A stretch of DNA of 64,000 bases from Cystobacter fuscus (GCF_002305875.1 NZ_CP022098.1:6696001-6760000), one strand, 5' to 3'. Shown: positions 9,201-17,291, numbered from the stretch's first letter. Translations and numbers: made by a program. The notes: a model not told the origin generated them from the sequence alone.

Positions 9201-9973
9201 AGTGACAGGTGGCCCCAGGAGTCCCAGTTGCCGGTGCGCGGCAGCGAGAACTGGCGCGCCGACCCGCCGTCGACCGTGAGCGTGAGCGTGCGCGGGTCGC
9301 CGAGTCCGTTCGCGTAGCGCAGGTCCAGGACGTAGGAGCCGCCCGCCGCGGGCGCGACCTGGAAGGTGACGCGGGTCCCGGTCCCTTCGAAGCCCGCGGC
9401 GAAGCCGGTGCCGGTGAAGCCGGTGTGGTCGCGCGCCTCGCTGATGCCTTCGAGCACGAGGCCCTCTGCCTCGCAGAGCACGCCGAGCGCGCAAGTCGGG
9501 ATGACCCGGCTCGCCCAGGGGCGCGCCTCGACGTCCTGCGTGCCGGCCTTCAACCTGACGACGAGGTTCTCGTCGGTGAACTGGCCGGAGCCCACCTTGT
9601 AGCGCAGCGTCAGCGCGCCGGTGTCGATGACGAGCCAGCCGTCCTCGGTACGAGTCGTGAAGCTCGTCTTGCCGAAGCCGCCCCGCCCGATGGCGTTGAA
9701 GGTCGGGGCGTCGAGGAAGCGGGCGTCACCCGCGTACTCCGTGCGGATGAGCGTGGGGCTGAGCACCTCGAAGCGGGCCTTGCCCGAGATGACAGCCGTA
9801 TTGGAGACCGGGGACTGCGGGGCGTCCGGGGGCTGTGGGGCGTCCGGGGGCGTCGCGGGCGCAGTGCAAGCCGCCGAGGCTGACGCGATCGCTGCGAGCA
9901 GCGCGAACGTACGCGCGCGGCCCGCTCCTCTCCTGAGTACAGCGCGACTTTGCATCGAAAGAGTCCTGCTCAT
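6251..9973 (-). CDS. Secreted GH31 glycosidase with three inserted CBM35-like modules
   Basis: A 1240-residue lipoprotein-type exported protein (hydrophobic segment then SAAC, Cys36). The GH31 N-terminal beta-sandwich begins near residue 60. It is interrupted by three homologous modules (residues ~160-290, 300-430 and 445-580), each with the pattern CxxGxxCEAE, YxGxGFAAG, W-D-x-W and VNIDSLA, typical of CBM6/CBM35 sugar-binding folds. The N-domain then resumes (LNPGLLYQDGWSLLDD). The GH31 barrel follows: VDTNFKAGNYWNGWEID, DFWWLDWCCD (probable Asp nucleophile) and PFTGDTTSTW (probable acid/base Asp). The family acts on alpha-glucosides or alpha-xylosides. It probably degrades polysaccharide outside the cell. 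Nothing around it forms a sugar operon. Confidence 0.88.
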   Translation of the reverse strand: MSRTLSMQSRAVLRRGAGRARTFALLAAIASASAACTAPATPPDAPQPPDAPQSPVSNTAVISGKARFEVLSPTLIRTEYAGDARFLDAPTFNAIGRGGFGKTSFTTRTEDGWLVIDTGALTLRYKVGSGQFTDENLVVRLKAGTQDVEARPWASRVIPTCALGVLCEAEGLVLEGISEARDHTGFTGTGFAAGFEGTGTRVTFQVAPAAGGSYVLDLRYANGLGDPRTLTLTVDGGSARQFSLPRTGNWDSWGHLSLPLDLIAGPHVVALTRTRSDTGQLNIDSLALLKSGDAYPQAPRTCGFGALCEAEALALTGLMHLATDHLNYTGNGFAAGFEGVGDSIGFAIDAPAAGDYELTARYANGFASQAGVTLRVEGGSSPPVSMPPTGSWDAWKPVTVPVHLAAGTNHVTLVRQATDAGNVNIDSLAIGPAGTGLPAPGSTAGGVCGFGGICEAESAGLSGGARTAKDHNGYSGKGFAAGLDVTGSRMTVRAVGVPAAGTYSLQLRYSRGLKTPGAVTVQAGTGAASTLTLPTTSDWDSWRTVRTDVTLPSGTSDVRLSCPQAGGCAVNVDTVALTKTDAPLLAPHAALGGYRRGLDAFDGDKGSAILNPGLLYQDGWSLLDDTASAEYDPASRKLTPRAAHPGGYQDGYVFGYGQDYPRALGDLATLTGPSKLLPRWAYGVWFSEYLDFTAADFQEGLLPRFRAEGVPLDVLVVDTNFKAGNYWNGWEIDTSKFPDPEGFFDWARSQGLRTTLNIHPSILRTDPRFAAAQATAKGKLTRHTGGCSGEASECYTFDFGDADQLKAFFGLHDTMTQQGTDFWWLDWCCDASEANIDGVTGDAWINQQYTDYTNSSIGRGFAFSRAFGSLQAGGYSNPTAVPTGPWADKRTTLPFTGDTTSTWGTLAAEIGFTSGEGIATGLSAISHDIGGHNGGLWGIPGSDVVHGQRTDKLPDDLYARWVQFGTFQPIDRLHSNHGDRLPWQYPGAGGASAKKFLNLREALVPYTYTLAREAEATGVPVVRPTYLAYPTEQDAYATAGSEYLYGSDVLVAPVTTPGNTATTPVWFPPGSSWTDWFTGKTYAGGTTQSLTTGLDTMPVFVRSGGIVPTRSKDVTNDVQNPLDAVTLTVAAGATGHASLFEDDGTTSDRTQSTRTDIRYTEDGQSAALRVDGPVGSFAGQVQKRAWTVRFVGAREPESVTLDGKAAPAGSWTWDVASRVLTVKVAERPTSQAVDVAYRYR

Positions 9974-10247
9974 TGTTCGAGCTTCCTTCCCTTCACGAGG
10001 GCGTGGCCGAGACGGCTCGCACCGGTGCTTTCTTTCCTCAGGGCTCGAACGTGCGCGAGCCTCCGGTGCGCGCTTCCTCGGATCAGGGTGGCAGCTCTTC
10101 CGGAGGCATCCAAGAATAAACTGCTTACCTTAACATCCCTGGTTTGTGGCTCACTCAACACTGTCTTGGGAGGCTGCTCCCCGTGGACACCCGGCTCGCG
10201 TTGGCCGTCGCAAAGACACGTGCCAGGCAGACCCTCGGCTCCAGCCC

Positions 10248-11204
10248 TCACTCATGCGCCTCGGCATGGCGCAGCAGCTCGTCCACGGAGCCCACCAGCA
10301 CCCGGTTGTCTCCCACGGCCGTGGCCACCACCGGTGCGCTCGTGGCCGCCGTGAGGAGCGTTACCTCGGGCCCTCCCTCTGGCAGAGTCAGGGAGGCGCT
10401 GACCTTGTCGTGCAGATGAGGGCGGAAGTGGAGCGCGCTCCAGCTCCGGCCAACGAGGCTGCCGTCGGGCAGGAACACCGTTTCGTGTTCCCACCAGGAC
10501 GTCAGAAGAGGCGTCGGGCTCTGGCTGTTCTCGAGCACCGCGAAGCCGGTTGCCCCGACTCCTCCGCTGCTGTCCCTCCACGGGTTTGGAGCTACCGCCA
10601 GGTGCCCGGCCGGGCTGAACGATACCGAGCCTGAGTAGTGCAGCGTTCCCACGAGACGTTGCTGCAGGAGGGTGCCCGTCGCCACCTCCACCACGGCGAA
10701 GAAGGCGCTCTCCGTGGTATGCCCATCGACGTTGAGTGCCGCCAGGGTCCGACCGTCCGGAGAGAACGCAAGGGACCAGTGGCCTTGGGTCTCGTCCTGA
10801 GACAGCAGCTCGACAGGGGTTCCACCCGGGGCGAGCACGACCACGTGGGTGCCAGCGGGAGTGCTCTTTGTTCCCAGCCCCACGGCGATGTGGCCGCCGT
10901 GTGCAGTCACTGCCAGGGCGATGACGGGCTGCTCCCACTGCACGCGCTGCACATCCGCGCCAGAGGGGAAGGCCCAGCGCCGGAGTGTCCCGTCCCGCCC
11001 GCCGATGAGCAGGTGCTCCCCCTCGGGCGTGAAGCACAGCGCATTGACCGGGCCCACGTCGGCGCGAACTGCCAGTGGGGTCCCCTGCTGCGCGCTCCAC
11101 AACCGGAGTCCGTCCATCCCCCCTGTCGCCAGGAGCGTGCCGTCCGCACTCAAAGCAAGACAGCGTGCCTCGTGATGGTCCACCAGGTGCATGAAGTTCT
11201 TCAT
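10248..11204 (-). CDS. WD40/beta-propeller repeat protein
   Basis: A 318-residue protein starting at an ATG (MKNFMHLVDHHEARCLALS) 23 bp after the bioY stop. The same frame stays open farther upstream only as a shadow of bioY, so this start was chosen. It contains WD40-like blades with the pattern ALSADGTLLATGGMDGLRLW, ALCFTPEGEHLLIGGRDGTL and LAFSPDGRTLAALNVDG. There is no signal peptide. WD40 propellers are scaffolds for protein binding; no partner is evident. The short distance to bioY suggests cotranscription, although a functional link to biotin is unlikely. Confidence 0.75.
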   Translation of the reverse strand: MKNFMHLVDHHEARCLALSADGTLLATGGMDGLRLWSAQQGTPLAVRADVGPVNALCFTPEGEHLLIGGRDGTLRRWAFPSGADVQRVQWEQPVIALAVTAHGGHIAVGLGTKSTPAGTHVVVLAPGGTPVELLSQDETQGHWSLAFSPDGRTLAALNVDGHTTESAFFAVVEVATGTLLQQRLVGTLHYSGSVSFSPAGHLAVAPNPWRDSSGGVGATGFAVLENSQSPTPLLTSWWEHETVFLPDGSLVGRSWSALHFRPHLHDKVSASLTLPEGGPEVTLLTAATSAPVVATAVGDNRVLVGSVDELLRHAEAHE

Positions 11205-11226
11205 CGTTGATGGGGCAGGCGCACCT

Positions 11227-11826
11227 TCATGGCTCGCGAGGCTGTATGAGCCTCCAGGCGAGGGGCATCCACAGGCCGGCGAGGGTTGCCTTGAGCAACC
11301 CACCGGGGAGGAAGGGCAGGAAGCCCTTGTGCAGGGCCGTGGCGAGGTCGAGCGGGGCCGCCACACAGAGCCAGGGCACGCCGATGGCCAGGATGACGAG
11401 CTGGCCAGCGAGGAAGAGCGGGACCGCCTTCCATGCCACCCTGTCGAAGCCGTGCCGCGCCGCGAGGCCCACGAGGAAGGCCGCGGGGATGAAGCCCACC
11501 AGGTAGCCGCCGGTCGGCCCGAGCACCTGTGCCCAGCCGCTGGCCCCCTTGGAATAGAACGGCAGTCCCACCGCCCCGAGCAGGACGTAGGCGAGCTGCC
11601 CGGCCATGCCACGCACGGGCCCGAGCGCGGCGGCCATGAGGACGACCGCGAGCGTCTGGCCCGTGATCGGCACCGGGGAGCCCGGCACCTCGATGGCGAC
11701 CTGCGCGAGCAACGCGGTGAACAGCGCGGCGCCAAGCACGAGCGCCCCATCATGGACGCGCGTGCGTGCGAAGACGTCGGCCAGGACGCGAGGTGGTGGA
11801 GAACCAGAGGGGCGTGGAGACACCAT
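11227..11826 (-). CDS. bioY: BioY biotin-uptake S component (ECF transporter)
   Basis: A 199-residue integral membrane protein with about six hydrophobic helices. It has the BioY signatures VPITGQTLAVVLMAAALG near residue 52 and GAVGLPFYSKG, GPTGGYLVGF near residues 88-110. BioY binds biotin in the cytoplasmic membrane and works alone or with the ECF energizing module (BioM/BioN or shared EcfAAT). No ATPase or T-component gene is adjacent, so it is either solitary or served from elsewhere in the genome. It is transcribed divergently from the P450 gene, with ~190 bp between the starts. The exact start is uncertain because the first 15 residues are not conserved in the family. Confidence 0.9.
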   Translation of the reverse strand: MVSPRPSGSPPPRVLADVFARTRVHDGALVLGAALFTALLAQVAIEVPGSPVPITGQTLAVVLMAAALGPVRGMAGQLAYVLLGAVGLPFYSKGASGWAQVLGPTGGYLVGFIPAAFLVGLAARHGFDRVAWKAVPLFLAGQLVILAIGVPWLCVAAPLDLATALHKGFLPFLPGGLLKATLAGLWMPLAWRLIQPREP

Positions 11827-12015
11827 CCCATGCTCAGCGAGGAGGAGCTCCGATGCAAGACGTCAGCGAGCCCGGGGAACGTGAGCCGCTCCAGACCTCA
11901 CATGATTGGGGGAACTCGCGAGTCCACTCCCGGGACCAATGGCTTCGCCTATATTCAGTTCCTGGCCCGTCCCGCCACCAGGTGGAATCGGTCAGGCACA
12001 CCTCCAGGAAACACC

Positions 12016-13203
12016 ATGACTCAGATCAATTTGATGTCACCCGAAGTCCTCACGAATCCCTACCCCTACTACGCGGAGCTGCGGCGCCTGAGCCCGGTGT
12101 GTCAGGTCGAGCCGCATGGCATGTGGGCGGTGTCCCGCTATGAGGACGTGCTCTTCGTTCTCAAGAACCCTTCCCTCTTTTCGTCGTCGGGTTTCACGGT
12201 GGCGTGGCAGCCGGCCTGGGTGGGCTACAACCCGATGGCCAATTCAATGATTACCCGGGATCCGCCGCAGCACACGCGGCTGCGTGCCCTGCTGCTGCGT
12301 GCGTTCGGACCCGCCACCATCGCCCGCTTGGAGCCACGCGTGCGGGCCACCGCCGAGAGGCTCGCGAGCGGTCTCGTGGACGGCGCTGACTTCATCCAGA
12401 CGCTGGCGTTGCCCGTGCCCGCGTATGTCATCAGCGAGATCCTCGGGCTCGATCACCAGCTCCTTCCCTATTTCAAGCAGTGGTCCGATGACATCGTCGC
12501 GATCACTCCCTCCCCCGCGTCTCCCGAAGCCGCCGAGCGCATTCGCGGCACCATCGCGAAGCTGACGGAGTATGTGGGGAAGGTGATCGAAGAGCGGCGC
12601 CGCGCGCCCGCGGACGACACGGTGAGCGATCTGCTGCGCGCGGAGGTGGAGGGACAGCGGTTGACGGACGTGGAGATCAAGGACTTCCTCATCCTCCTCT
12701 TGATCGCCGGACTGGAGTCCACCACGAACCTCCTCGGCAACTCGCTCCTCTTCCTCGCCGACCATCCCGAGATGATGGCCCACCTGCGGGCCGAGCCCTC
12801 GCTGATTCCGTCGTTCATCGAGGAGATGCTCCGCTACGACGGCGTGGCGCCGGGGGTTCCCCGGCTCGCGGCCAGCGACGTCACGCTCGCGGGAGTGACC
12901 ATTCCGCAAGGCTCGATGGTGTTCCCGCTCATGTCCTCCGCCAATCGAGACGAGCGGAAATTTCCGGATCCGGATCGCTTCGATCTGCACCGGGGCTCCC
13001 AGGGCGGCCTCGCGTTCGGACAAGGCGCTCATTTCTGCCTGGGTGCGATGCTCGCTCGGATGGAGGTGCGAATCGTCCTGGAGACGGTGCTCGCGCGCTT
13101 CCAGCGGGTGGAGCGGCTCCTGGGGAACATTCAATACCAGTGCGCGCTCACGACGCGCGGGCCCGTCGCGCTGCCGCTCCGGTACATCCCCGTCGGTGGT
13201 TGA
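12016..13203 (+). CDS. Cytochrome P450
   Basis: A 395-residue soluble bacterial cytochrome P450. The start at ATG 12016 has an AGGAA site, and the N-terminus (MTQINLMSPEVLTNPYPYYAEL) is typical of bacterial CYPs. Visible motifs are the I-helix LIAGLESTTN near residue 233, the K-helix ExxR in EEMLRYDG near 272, and the heme-ligand loop FGQGAHFCLGAMLAR near 335 with the proximal Cys. The I-helix has Glu-Ser-Thr-Thr where most members have the Glu-Thr-Thr core, still suitable for oxygen activation. No ferredoxin or ferredoxin reductase gene lies nearby, and no biosynthetic cluster surrounds it, so the substrate is unknown. Confidence 0.92.
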   Translation: MTQINLMSPEVLTNPYPYYAELRRLSPVCQVEPHGMWAVSRYEDVLFVLKNPSLFSSSGFTVAWQPAWVGYNPMANSMITRDPPQHTRLRALLLRAFGPATIARLEPRVRATAERLASGLVDGADFIQTLALPVPAYVISEILGLDHQLLPYFKQWSDDIVAITPSPASPEAAERIRGTIAKLTEYVGKVIEERRRAPADDTVSDLLRAEVEGQRLTDVEIKDFLILLLIAGLESTTNLLGNSLLFLADHPEMMAHLRAEPSLIPSFIEEMLRYDGVAPGVPRLAASDVTLAGVTIPQGSMVFPLMSSANRDERKFPDPDRFDLHRGSQGGLAFGQGAHFCLGAMLARMEVRIVLETVLARFQRVERLLGNIQYQCALTTRGPVALPLRYIPVGG

Positions 13204-13476
13204 ACGCCCTCTGGGTGGAAGGCGTCGCGTGCGTTCTGGGTTGCACGCGACGCGAAGCCGAAGCAACGGTTCAAACGGTTTTGCGGCCCGGGCACCGTGT
13301 ACCTCGCCCGCCGGGGCCACCAGCGCGTCGCCCTCGAGCTGGGTGCCCCGCGACGCCTGGGGCGAGCGCGAGGGAATTCGAGAAAAAATAAAAAGCGCAA
13401 AAATTTCCCTTCACACGGATGAGTCCATCCCCTCACACACGCGCGGTGCACCCGCGCACATCCGGAGACTCCATCC

Positions 13477-14208
13477 ATGTCCCTTCGTTGTCTGTCGCTC
13501 GCGGTTCTCCTCTCCCTCTCTGCCTGCACCTCGCAGGGCCCCGCCGGTCCCGCCGGTCCCGCCGGCCTCCAGGGTCCTCAAGGTCCCCAGGGTCCTCAAG
13601 GTCCCCAGGGTCCGGCCGCGAGCGGTGACTTCAGCTGCACGCCCAACACCGCCTTCTGTGACGGCAATCGGGTCGCGTTCTGCACGCGCTCGGGCAAGGA
13701 CGCCGTCTCGCCCCAGGCCTGTGCGTCGGGCACCACCACCAACCCCGTCTCCTGCCACACGGACAAGTGTGGAGACGGCAGCACCGCGTGCTGCCGCCCG
13801 CTGAAGCCCACCTGCGCGTGGAACATCGCGGAGCCCGCGATCACGGGCGAGTACTACGAGGGGGTTTCTTCCGGGCTCACCTACTGCACCCCGCCCTCGA
13901 GCTGCGGTGACACCCTCGAGTTCTCCCTCACGTATGAGGACAACTCGGACAAGTGTGGCTCAGACGGCGACTACATGCACGTCAGTGTCGAGATCGACCG
14001 GACCGTCACCTTGGGAGAGGCCATCACCCTGCCGGACTCCCGCGTGTCCATCAACTACAACAACGCGGGCGTCCACTGCCCCGGGGGTGATTGGGCGGGT
14101 AGCGCCACCCTCGTCCGTACCACGCCCAACTGGGCCATCTCCCTGGACGTGAGCTGCGAGCGCGACGCCACCGTGAAGCTCAAGGGAGACTTCTCCGGCG
14201 ACATCTGA
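13477..14208 (+). CDS. Collagen-like repeat lipoprotein
   Basis: A 243-residue exported lipoprotein with lipobox LSAC near residue 17. Immediately after the lipidated Cys come nine Gly-x-y triplets (GPA x3, GLQ, GPQ x4, GPA), a short collagen-like segment that could trimerise as a stalk. The globular remainder is Cys-rich (about 14 Cys), with patterns such as NTAFCDGNRVAFCTRSG and CGDGSTACC, implying disulfides outside the cytoplasm. The C-terminal ~120 residues are predicted to be beta-rich. No enzymatic motif is recognised. The stalk-plus-domain layout suggests a surface-presented protein. It stands alone between the P450 and a convergent dienelactone hydrolase. Confidence 0.85.
   Translation: MSLRCLSLAVLLSLSACTSQGPAGPAGPAGLQGPQGPQGPQGPQGPAASGDFSCTPNTAFCDGNRVAFCTRSGKDAVSPQACASGTTTNPVSCHTDKCGDGSTACCRPLKPTCAWNIAEPAITGEYYEGVSSGLTYCTPPSSCGDTLEFSLTYEDNSDKCGSDGDYMHVSVEIDRTVTLGEAITLPDSRVSINYNNAGVHCPGGDWAGSATLVRTTPNWAISLDVSCERDATVKLKGDFSGDI
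13537..13617 (+). repeat. Tandem collagen-like triplet repeat
   Basis: Nine 9-bp units encode Gly-Pro-Ala or Gly-Pro-Gln. The later units alternate GGTCCTCAA and GGTCCCCAG almost perfectly, which makes the tract prone to slippage and length variation. Confidence 0.85.
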
Positions 14209-14337
14209 CCGGACGAGTCTGGCCCCCGGCGCCCCCTCCCGCTCGCCGGCCCTGGGTGCCGGTGGCCCACCCCACCCCGCTCGTTCTACGGTGGCGTGGG
14301 CGTGGCGTACTCCAGCCGATGAAGACAACCCGAAGCG

Positions 14338-15078
14338 TCAGACGCGCAGGGTGCGGCCGAACAGCGCGAGCATCGTCTTCCAGTGCCGCTCGGAGGCCTG
14401 AGGGGTGAAGGCCGGCGAGCCATTCACGGCGAAGCCATGGCCCGAGCCCTCATAGAGCTCGGATTGGAAGGTGACGCCCGCCTTCTTCAGCGCTTCCTCC
14501 AGCCGGGCGATGGACGCGGCCTCCATGAAGACATCCTTGTCGGCGTGGCCGAAATAGAGCTCGCCCCGGAGTTTGTCCGCGAGCAGGTGCGGGCTCCGCG
14601 GGTCATCCGTGGCCAGGTGTCCGCCGTGGTACGAGGCCGCCGCGGCCACCTGCTCCGGGAAGCCCGCCATCATGCGCATGGCGACGGCGCCGCCCATGCA
14701 GTAGCCCACCACGCCAATGCCTCCCCTCTTCACCTCGGGCCGCGAGGTGAGGAAGCCCACCTCCGCGGCAGCATCCGTCAGGATGCGCTCGGGCGTCAGG
14801 GTGGCGAGGAGCGCGAAGACTCGCTTGCGGAAGGACTCGTCCGCCATCGAGCCCTGACCCAGCAGGGGCGCGCGGCCCTCGCGGTAGTAGACGTGGGGCA
14901 GCAACACCACGTAGCCCTCCGACGCCAGCCGCTGCGCCATCGCCTCGAACGCGGGACGGGTGCCCCCGGCGTCCGAGATCATGACCACGCCCGGCCATGG
15001 GCCCTGGCCCTCGGGGGAGAACAGCTTCGCGTCCATCGTTCCGTCGGCAGTCTGGATGTCAATCGATTGCACGGGCAT
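14338..15078 (-). CDS. Dienelactone hydrolase family protein
   Basis: A 246-residue alpha/beta hydrolase with the dienelactone hydrolase catalytic set: nucleophile elbow GVVGYCMGGA (Cys near residue 125), Asp in GHADKD near 176, and His in EGSGHGFAV near 212. The Cys nucleophile separates this family from serine esterases. Known members hydrolyse dienelactones in chlorocatechol degradation, but many are broad carboxymethylenebutenolidase-like esterases. No aromatic degradation genes are adjacent. There is no signal peptide, so it is cytoplasmic. It is convergent with the collagen-like gene and divergent from the sugar dehydrogenase gene. Confidence 0.9.
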   Translation of the reverse strand: MPVQSIDIQTADGTMDAKLFSPEGQGPWPGVVMISDAGGTRPAFEAMAQRLASEGYVVLLPHVYYREGRAPLLGQGSMADESFRKRVFALLATLTPERILTDAAAEVGFLTSRPEVKRGGIGVVGYCMGGAVAMRMMAGFPEQVAAAASYHGGHLATDDPRSPHLLADKLRGELYFGHADKDVFMEAASIARLEEALKKAGVTFQSELYEGSGHGFAVNGSPAFTPQASERHWKTMLALFGRTLRV

Positions 15079-15307
15079 GGAATGATACCTCGGGGTTGAA
15101 CAAGAGGGGGTGGGTGTCAGGAAGAAACAGGGCGCCGCTCATGCCTGGAATCGTCGGTCATCCGCGTGACGCCAGGTGCCCCATATCAGGCCCCGTGTGT
15201 CGTCTGTTCAACCGTGTGTTGTCTCGATGGCGATTGGCTTTTTTGTCACCTACGGAGCGTGCGGGTCCGTTATAGCGTGGCTCTCCACCTTTGCGGGAGT
15301 TCCCATC

Positions 15308-16450
15308 ATGCCATCTCTTCGTTCATCATTGCTCTCCCTCGCCTTTCTCGCCGCCTGCGGCGACGCGACGAGCGCCGACCCCGACAGCCCGGAGAGCCGC
15401 TCCGAGGCGATCGCCGCGGGCTTCTCCATCACCGAGGTCGCGGATTTCAATTCGCCCTGGGCGATGACCTTCCTGCCGGACGGCCGGATGCTGGTGACCG
15501 AGAAGGCGGGAACGCTCCACCTCGTCTCGGCGGACGGAACGCAGCGCAAGACCGTCACCGGCACGCTCGCCGTGTCCAGCGCGGGTCAGGGCGGACTGAT
15601 GGACGTGGTGCTCCATCCCCAGTTCGCGCAGAACCGGCTCGTCTACTTCAGCTACTCCGAGTCGCGCTCGAGCGGCAAGGGCGTGGCGCTCGCGCGGGGC
15701 ACCTTCACCGACGGCACCTCGCCCTCACTGGCCAACGTGCAGGTCATCTTCCGGGCCACGCCGTATGTGAGCGGAGATGGCCACTTCTCCGGCCGCATCG
15801 CCTTCTCTTCCGACGGCAAGCTGTTCTTCACCAACGGAGATCGGCAGAAGTTCGATCCCGCCCAGGATCCCACCGCCACGCTCGGCAAGGTGCTGCGCCT
15901 CAATGACGATGGCACCCCCGCCGCGGGCAACCCGCTGGCCGCCCGGGGCTTCCACCCCGCCGTCTGGTCCTATGGCCACCGCAACCTGCTCGGCCTCGCC
16001 TTCGACGCGAGCGGCAACCTGTGGGAGCAGGAGATGGGTCCCCAGGGCGGCGACGAGGTGAACCTCATCCAGCCCGGCCTCAACTACGGCTGGCCCAACG
16101 CCTCCAACGGCAGCCACTACGACGGCCGTGACATCCCCGACCACCGCGCGGGCGACGGCTACGAGGCTCCCAAGGTGTGGTGGAACCCCGTCATCTCGCC
16201 CGGCGGCTTGATGGTCTACTCGGGCAAGCTCTGGCCGGAGTGGAAGGGCGACCTGTTCATCGGCGGCCTGTCCAGCCAGTCGCTGGTGCGCGTCGACCTG
16301 AACGGCACCTCGGCGTCCAAGGGCGACCAGTGGAACATGAACAGCCGCATCCGCGAGGTCGAGGAGGGTCCGGACGGCAGCATCTGGCTGCTCCAGGACG
16401 GCCAGAGCGGCTCCCAGGGCAAGCTCCTGCGGCTGCGTCCCGCCCCCTGA
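15308..16450 (+). CDS. PQQ-dependent sugar dehydrogenase (soluble aldose dehydrogenase type), lipoprotein
   Basis: A 380-residue exported protein. ATG 15308 begins a signal peptide with lipobox LAAC near residue 17. The body matches the glucose/sorbosone dehydrogenase propeller: SPWAMTFLPDGRMLVTEKAG near residue 50, GLMDVVLHPQF near 100, GRIAFSSDGKLFFTNGD near 160, YGHRNLLGLAFD near 210 (catalytic His region), and MGPQGGDEVN followed by NYGWP near 235. These fit the YliI/soluble aldose dehydrogenase family, which oxidises aldoses in the periplasm using PQQ. The frame stays open 132 bp upstream, but the lipoprotein signal fixes the start. No PQQ biosynthesis genes are in the window. Confidence 0.9.
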   Translation: MPSLRSSLLSLAFLAACGDATSADPDSPESRSEAIAAGFSITEVADFNSPWAMTFLPDGRMLVTEKAGTLHLVSADGTQRKTVTGTLAVSSAGQGGLMDVVLHPQFAQNRLVYFSYSESRSSGKGVALARGTFTDGTSPSLANVQVIFRATPYVSGDGHFSGRIAFSSDGKLFFTNGDRQKFDPAQDPTATLGKVLRLNDDGTPAAGNPLAARGFHPAVWSYGHRNLLGLAFDASGNLWEQEMGPQGGDEVNLIQPGLNYGWPNASNGSHYDGRDIPDHRAGDGYEAPKVWWNPVISPGGLMVYSGKLWPEWKGDLFIGGLSSQSLVRVDLNGTSASKGDQWNMNSRIREVEEGPDGSIWLLQDGQSGSQGKLLRLRPAP

Positions 16451-16635
16451 TCCACCCGCGCTCCGAGACGGAGGGGGTGGCTCGACTCGCACCTGGGTGA
16501 TGGCCTCACCTGGGTGCGGAACTCGGGACTGCACCCTCCTGTCTCGTGGAGCCGTGCCGCCCTCGGCGGCTGCCTGCTGGCCTTCGAGCGCGACCAGTTC
16601 ATCCGGCTGCCCCTTCGCGGCCTCGGCCCAAAACG

Positions 16636-16672
16636 AAAGCCCCGCGATGTCCGAGGAGAAATCCGGGGCCTT
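16636..16672 (-). terminator. Rho-independent terminator downstream of the ssrA-type 3' end
   Basis: On the minus strand the stem AAGGCCCCG pairs with CGGGGCTTT (one G-U pair, ~19-nt loop) and is followed by CGTTTT. It lies 14 bp beyond the tRNA-like acceptor end, the expected place for terminating a minus-strand stable RNA. Confidence 0.65.
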
Positions 16673-16686
16673 GCGACATCCCTTGC

Positions 16687-16712
16687 TGTGGAGGCGGCGG
16701 GAATCGAACCCG
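16687..16712 (-). ncRNA. 3' end of an ssrA (tmRNA)-type gene, 5' half absent; probable attachment-site remnant
   Basis: Read on the minus strand, the sequence has a T-arm CGGG-TTCGATT-CCCG followed by acceptor strand CGCCTCC and discriminator A. T70 of the acceptor would form the G3-U70 pair of tmRNA with a 5' GGGGGCG. CCA is not encoded. Upstream on the same strand there is no matching 5' acceptor, no GGNTTCGACGGGG-like 5' motif and no tag-peptide frame, so the gene is not intact here. A normal tRNA is excluded because the 5' strand 76 nt away cannot pair. Integrative elements often insert at such 3' ends, leaving this kind of remnant beside the original terminator. Confidence 0.45.
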
Positions 16713-17291
16713 TGAACGAGGCGATAGAAAACCCTAAGCAGGACGCGCTGTTACCCGCTATCACCTTGATTCTCCTCGGGTTCGTCATCCCGTCCCGTCC
16801 CACCCTGCGGCAGGGGCATCGGCTCGAACGGCTGCGAGGGCTCAAACGGGGCGATGCTGGAGGGATAGGAGGGATAAGTCGAGGCGCGAGCGGCCTGGGT
16901 ACCCGGCCCCCCTCCAGTCACGGGCAAGCGGTCCCTGTTCCGACACCGTCCGCGAGCGCGCGCCCACAGGCCCGAGCTGCGACTGCCGTGTGTGCCCCCC
17001 TCCACCTGCCCCGAGCCGCAGCAGCCGCGCCGCTGGAGCCCTCTCGCGCGCCCCTGGTTCGCGCCTCACCGTTCCACAGGCCCGGCAACCTCGCGTCCTG
17101 GGAGCCCTCCACGGGCCCGAGTGAGCTGTTGGCTGCATTGGCACGCCCCCCTGGCTCGAGTTGCGGCTGCTGCACCTTGCCCCTCTGCCGCTCCCCCCGC
17201 GTGCTCGTCCCTTGCTGTCGGGACGGGGTGGCATCTTCCGAACAGCCCCACCAGGACCCGCCAGGTCCTGACTTCATCGGAGGATGTAGCC

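Larger units (their letters stand above)
16451..17291. other. Gene-poor stretch with a hairpin and an ssrA-type 3' end
   Basis: No convincing protein gene is seen in 841 bp. It holds a minus-strand terminator (16636-16672) and the tRNA-like 3' end of an ssrA-type gene (16687-16712). Open frames here have low-complexity Pro/Ser/Arg translations and no recognisable domain. The last part should carry the promoter of the interrupted lipoprotein gene at 17292. Confidence 0.6.

Noticed and set aside
6482-9205. 907-codon plus-strand frame opposite the GH31 gene
   Set aside because: Low-complexity Arg/Ala/Val translation, no domain, fully covered by a well-supported gene on the other strand.
13411-13758. 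Minus-strand Gly/Thr/Leu repeat frame over the collagen-like tract
   Set aside because: It is the complement of the collagen repeats, which sit in a frame with lipobox and signal peptide.
16751-17005. Short minus-strand frame next to the ssrA-type 3' end, considered as an integrase C-terminus
   Set aside because: The translation is Pro/Ser/Gly-rich and has none of the tyrosine-recombinase motifs (R..HxxR..Y).
16687-17151. Complete tRNA or tmRNA gene
   Set aside because: A 76-nt tRNA does not pair at its 5' end. A GGGGGCG-like 5' strand at ~17145 is too far away and is not followed by the conserved tmRNA 5' sequence or a tag frame.
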